A stretch of DNA of 11,361 nt from CAYLHF01 sp964383365 (lineage in GTDB: Bacteria > Bacteroidota > Rhodothermia > Rhodothermales > UBA10348). Where the stretch lies: positions 1-11,361 of the forward strand of contig CAYLHF010000060.1 in the NCBI GenBank assembly GCA_964383365.1, read 5' to 3'. Of this stretch, positions 7,013-11,361 are shown in pieces (position 1 is the first letter of the stretch; every line of letters begins with the position of its first letter). Position numbers and translations under genes: made by a program. The notes below the pieces were generated by a model. The model saw only the letters and a program-made list of their open reading frames with translations. It ran no database searches and had not been told where the DNA came from.

Positions 7013-8182
7013 ATGGAAGCATTCGATTTTATGACACATTCGCAGGATCTGGCTGAGGAGGAGCAGCCGACGTACTGGGAGAAGATGGAGCAGCATGGAT
7101 ACTCCAGAAGAGATTTTATGAAATTCTGCACGTACATATCTGCCTTCATGGGGCTCGAGGCTGCCGGGATTCCGAGGGTAGTCAAAGCCATGGAAACGAC
7201 CCCCCGGCAGCCCATCGTCTGGTTCCATTTCCAGGAATGCACGTGTTGTAGCGAGTCGTTCATCCGATCGTCGCATCCGATCGTCGCGGACATCATCCTC
7301 GACAAAATTTCTCTCGATTACACCGAGACCCTTCAGGCCGCCGCTGGACATCAGGCGCATGCCGCCCTCCAGGACACGATGAAAAATCACTACGGCAATT
7401 ACATCATGTGTGTCGAGGGCTCCATCCCGACGGGTGCTAATGGCGCCTACTGCGTGATCGGTGGCCGCACGGCGCTGGACATCGTGAAAGAAGCTGCCGA
7501 GGGAGCTGCGGCTATTATCGCGTGGGGGTCCTGTGCCTCAAACGGATGCGTTCAATCTGCAAAACCCAACCCTACAGAAGCAACGCCGCTACATAAACTC
7601 GTTCACAACAAACCCATCGTGAAGGTCCCTGGCTGCCCTCCGATCGGAGAGGTCATGGCCGGAGTCGTAGTACACGTGCTCACATTCGGCCGACTGCCGC
7701 AACTCGACGGTCAGGGTCGACCAAAAGCGTTCTATTCGAAGCGGGTTCACGATTCGTGTTATCGTCGCCCGTTTTACGACGCCGGATTATTTGTGGAGTC
7801 ATTCGACGACGAAAATGCGAGAAAAGGCTACTGTCTCTACAAAGTCGGGTGTAAAGGCCCGGTCACGTACAATTCGTGTGGAATCACAAGATGGAATGAT
7901 GGGACGAGTTATCCGATCCAGTCCGGACATCCCTGTATTGGATGCAGCGAGGACGGCTTCTGGGATAATGGTCCATTCTACGATCATCTCTCTTCGTTCC
8001 CTGGATTCGGTATTGAAAGCAATGCGGACGATATCGGGCTGACGGTCGGAGCCGTCACTGCCGGAGGTGTAGCCGCTCACGCTCTGTACACGAATGTCAA
8101 GAAACGAAAGCTGATCGCAGAGGAGAAAGCCGCACGGGAACACACCGGTGTGGCGTCTACCACTGATGAGACCGAGTCCTGA
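7013..8182 (+). CDS. hyaA: HyaA, O2-tolerant [NiFe]-hydrogenase small subunit (group 1d)
   Basis: This electron-transfer subunit of the uptake hydrogenase has 389 residues. The twin-arginine motif SRRDFMK is at 31-37, followed by a hydrophobic stretch, so it is exported folded by Tat. Proximal-cluster ligands are Cys76, Cys78, Cys79, Cys174, Cys179 and Cys208. Cys78 and Cys179 are the two extra cysteines that make a [4Fe-3S] cluster in E. coli Hyd-1 and Ralstonia MBH. Glu135 matches Glu76 of Hyd-1. The distal [4Fe-4S] site is His246, Cys249, Cys274 and Cys280, and the medial [3Fe-4S] site is Cys289, Cys308 and Cys311. A C-terminal helix (about 339-361) followed by KKRK is the membrane anchor. 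Asn177 replaces the Trp seen in the reference enzymes. The gene lies 26 nt before hyaB. Confidence 0.97.
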   Translation: MEAFDFMTHSQDLAEEEQPTYWEKMEQHGYSRRDFMKFCTYISAFMGLEAAGIPRVVKAMETTPRQPIVWFHFQECTCCSESFIRSSHPIVADIILDKISLDYTETLQAAAGHQAHAALQDTMKNHYGNYIMCVEGSIPTGANGAYCVIGGRTALDIVKEAAEGAAAIIAWGSCASNGCVQSAKPNPTEATPLHKLVHNKPIVKVPGCPPIGEVMAGVVVHVLTFGRLPQLDGQGRPKAFYSKRVHDSCYRRPFYDAGLFVESFDDENARKGYCLYKVGCKGPVTYNSCGITRWNDGTSYPIQSGHPCIGCSEDGFWDNGPFYDHLSSFPGFGIESNADDIGLTVGAVTAGGVAAHALYTNVKKRKLIAEEKAAREHTGVASTTDETES

Positions 8183-8195
8183 ACGCTAGTCACGC

Positions 8196-8201
8196 AAGGA
8201 G
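8196..8201 (+). promoter_or_regulatory. ribosome-binding site of hyaB
   Basis: AAGGAG lies 7 nt before the ATG at 8209, in the short gap after hyaA. It is a strong site, as expected for a highly translated structural gene. Confidence 0.75.
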
Positions 8202-8208
8202 AAATAAA

Positions 8209-9924
8209 ATGGCAAGGATAGTTGTAGATCCCGTTACCCGAATAGAGGGTCACCTTCGTGTGGAAGCGGAGATCAAAAGTGGAAAAGTAACAGACGCATA
8301 TTCATCGGGGACGATGGTTCGAGGTCTGGAAATCATTCTTCAGGGGCGGGACCCACGGGATGCATGGGCATTCACGGAGCGGGCGTGCGGCGTCTGTACG
8401 ACCGTGCACGCACTTGCATCGGTTCGCGCCGTCGAAAATGCCCTCGACATAACGGTCCCACCGAATGCAGAGCTCGTTCGCAACCTGATGTTCTGCGCAC
8501 AGTACGTTCACGACCACGTCGTGCATTTCTATCACCTCCACGCCCTGGATTGGGTCGACGTGGTGAGTGCACTCAGCGCGGATCCTGATGAAGCCTACAA
8601 GATAGCATCGAGTCTATCGCCGTGGCCCAAGAATTCTGCCCGATATTTCAAGTCGGTACAGGATCGTATCAAGAACTTTGTCGGCTCGGGACAGCTTGGC
8701 ATTTTTGCCAACGGATACTGGGGGCATCCGGCGTATAAACTCCCCGCCGAGGTAAATCTCATCGGAGTAGCCCACTACCTGGATGCGCTGGAATGGCAGA
8801 AGGAAATCGTGAAAATCCATGCGATTCTGGGAGGAAAGAATCCTCATCCAAATTATCTCGTCGGTGGCGTACCCTGTGCGATAAACACCGAAGATGCGAA
8901 TGCTCTCAATGCCGATCGTCTCGCCCATGTGGGGTCACTCATTAAAATGGGAATCGAGTTTGTCGAACAGGTCTACCTGCCCGATCTGTTGGCTGTGGCC
9001 AGTTTTTATCCAGAGTGGTTCCATATAGGCGGAGGCCTCCCGAACTATCTCGCCTATGGTGATCTGCCGACAAACGGGTACAGCGATCCGACCAGTTTCA
9101 AATTCCCACGGGGAGCCGTGCTCGATCGTAACCTGGAGGAGGTCCACGACGTCGAGGGGGATGATCCCGAACAGGTCAGAGAGTACGTCACACACTCGTG
9201 GTACAATTATGAAGGGGGAGACGAGTCCTCGCTCCACCCGTACGATGGTGAGACGGAACTGAACTACACGGGTCCGGCACCTCCGTACGATCATTTGAAC
9301 GTTGACGGTAAATACAGCTGGCTCAAGACTCCGAGATGGAAGGATCATCCGATGGAAGTCGGACCACTGGCACGAATGGTCGTTGGATACGCGGCAGGGA
9401 ATCAGGATATCCGCGACGTGATTAACGAGACACTGGAACGCCTGAAGGCCCCCGCATCCGTACTGTTCTCCACGCTCGGCCGCACTGCTGCACGCGGTCT
9501 TGAAACGCGCCTGACGGCTCGATGGATGCAGGAGTTTTATGACAGTCTGATCGGCAACATCAAGAACGGAGATACCCGGACGGCCAATACCGTACGATGG
9601 GATCCGGCGACCTGGCCGAAAGAAGCTCGCGGGGTAGGATTGACCGAGGCACCGAGGGGTGCTCTCGCCCACTGGATCCGTATTGAGGACCGAAAAATAG
9701 GAAACTACCAACTCGTCGTGCCTACGACCTGGAATGGATCACCACGAGATGCTGCCGGTCAGCGATCATCATTTGAGTCGGCACTACTCGAAACGCCTGT
9801 CTCGAACGAGGAGCAACCGCTGGAGATTCTGCGAACGATCCACTCCTTCGATCCCTGTATCGCGTGCGCAGTTCACATGTACGATCCGGACGGCAAGCCT
9901 ATCAACCGTGTGACCGTAAGCTAG
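8209..9924 (+). CDS. hyaB: HyaB, [NiFe]-hydrogenase large (catalytic) subunit
   Basis: HyaB carries the Ni-Fe(CN)2CO site and splits H2 in the periplasm. The 571 residues include the N-terminal motif RACGVC (Cys60, Cys63) with His67, and the C-terminal motif DPCIACAVH (Cys550, Cys553, His556). These provide the four cysteine ligands. The active-site canopy residues known from E. coli Hyd-1 are all present: Glu13 (Glu28 there), Asp102 (Asp118), Arg483 (Arg509) and Asp548 (Asp574). His213 matches Hyd-1 His229 near the proximal cluster. The 15 residues after His556 (MYDPDGKPINRVTVS) are the extension removed by the maturation protease. The subunit lacks its own signal, so it should travel with HyaA. 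It is slightly shorter than E. coli HyaB (597) because of a shorter N-terminus and small gaps. Confidence 0.98.
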   Translation: MARIVVDPVTRIEGHLRVEAEIKSGKVTDAYSSGTMVRGLEIILQGRDPRDAWAFTERACGVCTTVHALASVRAVENALDITVPPNAELVRNLMFCAQYVHDHVVHFYHLHALDWVDVVSALSADPDEAYKIASSLSPWPKNSARYFKSVQDRIKNFVGSGQLGIFANGYWGHPAYKLPAEVNLIGVAHYLDALEWQKEIVKIHAILGGKNPHPNYLVGGVPCAINTEDANALNADRLAHVGSLIKMGIEFVEQVYLPDLLAVASFYPEWFHIGGGLPNYLAYGDLPTNGYSDPTSFKFPRGAVLDRNLEEVHDVEGDDPEQVREYVTHSWYNYEGGDESSLHPYDGETELNYTGPAPPYDHLNVDGKYSWLKTPRWKDHPMEVGPLARMVVGYAAGNQDIRDVINETLERLKAPASVLFSTLGRTAARGLETRLTARWMQEFYDSLIGNIKNGDTRTANTVRWDPATWPKEARGVGLTEAPRGALAHWIRIEDRKIGNYQLVVPTTWNGSPRDAAGQRSSFESALLETPVSNEEQPLEILRTIHSFDPCIACAVHMYDPDGKPINRVTVS

Positions 9925-9929
9925 GAGGT
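9924..9929 (+). promoter_or_regulatory. ribosome-binding site of hyaC overlapping the hyaB stop
   Basis: GGAGGT shares its first base with the hyaB stop codon and lies 5 nt before the ATG at 9935, so hyaB and hyaC translation are probably coupled. Confidence 0.75.
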
Positions 9930-9934
9930 GCATC

Positions 9935-10717
9935 ATGAATACCGTAGCAAGACACATCGCTGCCGAGGGCAGGCGAGATCAGGTCCGTTTTTACGTCTAT
10001 GTATGGGAGTTCCCTGTTCGCCTCTTCCACTGGCTGAATGCTCTTTGTATCGTGGTACTGGGGGTTACAGGATATCTGATCGGTCATCCCGTCTCATTCG
10101 TCAGCGGTTCTGAAGCTTCATTGCAGTACTGGTTTGGATCTGTACGATTCATCCACTTTCTCACCGCTTACGTCTGGATCGCCGTCGCATTTCTTAGAAT
10201 CTACTGGGGATTTGTCGGCAACGAATATGTACGGTTCGAGCAGTTTCTTCCCCTCAGGAAAAGCCAGTGGCGAGACATCATGACGGTGATCCGGTGCGAT
10301 GTGCTACAGATCTGGCGAGGAGTCTCTGAAACTATCGGCCATAATCCGCTGGCGGGGCTGAGTTACGCGATCGCGTTTCTGGCATTTGCGTTCCAGGTCT
10401 TCACCGGGTTCGCCCTGTTTTCGGATATGAGTTCGGCGTGGTTTCCGGATCTTTTCTCATGGGTTATTCCATTCATGGGCGGTGATGCATCGGTCCGATT
10501 ATGGCACCACATGATCCTCTGGTTCTTTACGGTGTTTCTGATCGTCCATGTTTATCTCACAGCCTACCACGACTACGTAGAAGCGACCGGCACCATATCG
10601 TCGATGATTGGTGGCTGGAAATTTGTGAGAAAGTTACCCGAAAAAGCAAAAGCGCTCAGGCCTCTTGCGGAAGCGGAGGAGGAGATACACGAACTCAAGG
10701 AAGGCACGAAAAGCTAA
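9935..10717 (+). CDS. hyaC: HyaC, di-heme cytochrome b subunit of the hydrogenase
   Basis: HyaC anchors the HyaAB dimer in the inner membrane and passes electrons to quinone. The 260-residue protein has four hydrophobic helices (about 31-52, 70-93, 140-163, 187-211). The candidate axial heme ligands match the E. coli HyaC pattern: His32 in FHW, His74 in RFIHF, His191 in LWHH and His205 in VHVY. The LRIYWGFVGN segment after helix 2 and IGHNP before helix 3 are also conserved with HyaC. The C-terminal tail after the last helix is longer than in E. coli and ends in an acidic, probably helical stretch (AEAEEEIHELKEG). It is the last gene of the plus-strand run. The convergent protease gene begins its stop codon 36 nt later. 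Confidence 0.95.
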   Translation: MNTVARHIAAEGRRDQVRFYVYVWEFPVRLFHWLNALCIVVLGVTGYLIGHPVSFVSGSEASLQYWFGSVRFIHFLTAYVWIAVAFLRIYWGFVGNEYVRFEQFLPLRKSQWRDIMTVIRCDVLQIWRGVSETIGHNPLAGLSYAIAFLAFAFQVFTGFALFSDMSSAWFPDLFSWVIPFMGGDASVRLWHHMILWFFTVFLIVHVYLTAYHDYVEATGTISSMIGGWKFVRKLPEKAKALRPLAEAEEEIHELKEGTKS

Positions 10718-10753
10718 GCCCCTACGGGACTCAATCCGACTCCGGATCACCGT
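10718..10753. other. convergent gap between hyaC and hyaD
   Basis: These 36 nt separate two converging genes. A weak imperfect hairpin (GGACTC against GACTCC, one mismatch) is present, but there is no T-run on either strand. I cannot call a terminator here, so the two transcripts may overlap. Confidence 0.4.
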
Positions 10754-11257
10754 CTAATTACCACTCGTTGGTTCCAGTTTTCGCGCAGACGATAAATACT
10801 CCATAATCCTCGTGATCGTGGGGTCTACAGCCGACTGTACCGCCGGGCTGAGAGATATCGATGTCTGGGTAAGATCATCGATGGTTACCGTGAAAAGCGT
10901 AATATGAGGTTCCCTATCGAGTAGATAGAGGGCATCTATCAGGTCTTTCAAACCAATGTCGTGCGCCGTCAGGGTTACCGGATAGTCGGATGAAAATTTG
11001 GGCTCCAGCACAGAGATCGTTCCCGGCGGTTTTCCATCGGCGGTTGCGTCGATGAGAATGACATGGTCATAGTTCTGGAAGTATCCGAGTAAGTGAAACC
11101 CCCCGGTCCCTCCGTCCAGGATATCGACTGTTTCGGGTAGTATCGCCGACTTTTCAAGCTTTTGAGCAATATGTACACCGACGCCTTCATCACCCATCAA
11201 CAGGTTACCGATTCCGATGACTATGGTGCTCATGGTAGTTACTGTCAGATTTAACAT
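10754..11257 (-). CDS. hyaD: HyaD-type hydrogenase maturation endopeptidase
   Basis: This nickel-sensing protease of the HybD/HyaD/HoxM family removes the C-terminal extension of HyaB after nickel insertion. Seen from the ATG at 11257 it has 167 residues. It has the N-terminal signature GIGNLLMGDEGVG and the three nickel-recognition residues of HybD: Glu24 (Glu16 there), Asp70 (Asp62) and His99 (His93). The DGGTGG segment (48-53) is also conserved. The start is uncertain. The ATG at 11257 has AAGGGG 10 nt upstream, the ATG at 11233 gives the most family-like N-terminus (MSTIVIGIGN) but has no ribosome-binding site, and a TTG lies at 11266. The gene is convergent with the hya genes and so needs its own promoter. 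Confidence 0.93.
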   Translation of the reverse strand: MLNLTVTTMSTIVIGIGNLLMGDEGVGVHIAQKLEKSAILPETVDILDGGTGGFHLLGYFQNYDHVILIDATADGKPPGTISVLEPKFSSDYPVTLTAHDIGLKDLIDALYLLDREPHITLFTVTIDDLTQTSISLSPAVQSAVDPTITRIMEYLSSARKLEPTSGN

Positions 11258-11306
11258 CGTGATCAATCCCCTTTTGCGAGTGGCAGGACACGAGTGATTG
11301 CAGAGA

Positions 11307-11326
11307 TCAAGCGCCTTTCAAGCGCC
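11307..11326. repeat. tandem 9-bp direct repeat, 11-bp period
   Basis: TCAAGCGCC occurs at 11307-11315 and again at 11318-11326, with TT between, so the copies lie one DNA turn apart. They sit about 50-70 bp upstream of hyaD on the minus strand and about 22 bp before a plus-strand TATAAT. Head-to-tail sites at 11-bp spacing are typical of dimeric response regulators of the OmpR/PhoB class, but no regulator is visible here and the function is inferred. Confidence 0.45.
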
Positions 11327-11348
11327 GACGTTATCGCTTACTCCCCGG

Positions 11349-11354
11349 TATAAT
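11349..11354 (+). promoter_or_regulatory. possible -10 element at the right edge
   Basis: TATAAT is a perfect sigma-70 -10 hexamer on the plus strand, but no recognisable -35 box lies 16-18 bp upstream. It may serve a gene starting beyond the window. A single hexamer can also arise by chance. Confidence 0.3.
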
Positions 11355-11361
11355 CTCAGGT

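Noticed and set aside
8935..9711. Minus-strand open frame of 258 codons opposite hyaB
   Set aside because: It lies entirely within the conserved large-subunit gene and shows no protein family features.
11253..11266. FNR-like sequence TTGATCACGATGTT on the minus strand
   Set aside because: Only one half matches the TTGAT-N4-ATCAA consensus, and it overlaps the hyaD start codons, a poor position for an FNR-type activator site.
1..11361. CRISPR array, insertion sequence or phage genes
   Set aside because: No regularly spaced repeats, transposase, integrase or terminal inverted repeats were seen on either strand.

Overview
The window holds an almost complete gene set for an oxygen-tolerant, membrane-bound uptake [NiFe]-hydrogenase (group 1d type, like E. 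coli Hyd-1 and the Ralstonia MBH). It also holds the genes that build the enzyme's Ni-Fe centre and a probable nickel importer. The organism is a Gram-negative-type bacterium with a Tat export system and quinone-linked respiration. The tRNA at the left edge appears not to encode its 3' CCA, which argues against an enteric gammaproteobacterium. Base composition looks moderately GC-rich. Several genes have strong Shine-Dalgarno sites and others have none. I cannot name the phylum from the sequence alone.

Layout: (1) 1-94, the 3' part of a CAU-anticodon tRNA followed by a strong hairpin terminator. (2) 95-399, about 300 bases without a convincing gene, which must carry the promoter for what follows. 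(3) 400-6292, maturation genes hypA-hypB-hypF-hypC-hypD-hypE, tightly packed with overlaps of 4-14 nt or gaps of 2-10 nt. (4) 6305-6943, a six-helix nickel/cobalt permease of the NicO/UreH kind with a His-rich loop. (5) 7013-10717, structural genes hyaA (small subunit), hyaB (large subunit) and hyaC (cytochrome b). (6) 10754-11257 on the minus strand, the hyaD-type endopeptidase, convergent with the rest. (7) 11258-11361, a short upstream region with a tandem 9-bp direct repeat at 11-bp spacing and a plus-strand TATAAT.

How it works together: the permease brings in nickel. HypF and HypE make the cyanide ligands from carbamoyl phosphate, HypC and HypD assemble the Fe(CN)2CO unit, and HypA and HypB insert nickel into pre-HyaB. 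HyaD then clips 15 residues from the HyaB C-terminus. HyaA carries a twin-arginine signal and, by family precedent, takes HyaB across the membrane with it. HyaC anchors the dimer and passes electrons from H2 to the quinone pool. The small subunit has the six-cysteine ligand set of a [4Fe-3S] proximal cluster, the marker of oxygen-tolerant enzymes.

This is mainly a recognisable, well-understood system. The less ordinary points are an Asn where reference enzymes have Trp between two proximal-cluster cysteines, the reversed and separate hyaD, the absence from this window of the accessory chaperones that often accompany such enzymes, and the phased repeat at the right edge.
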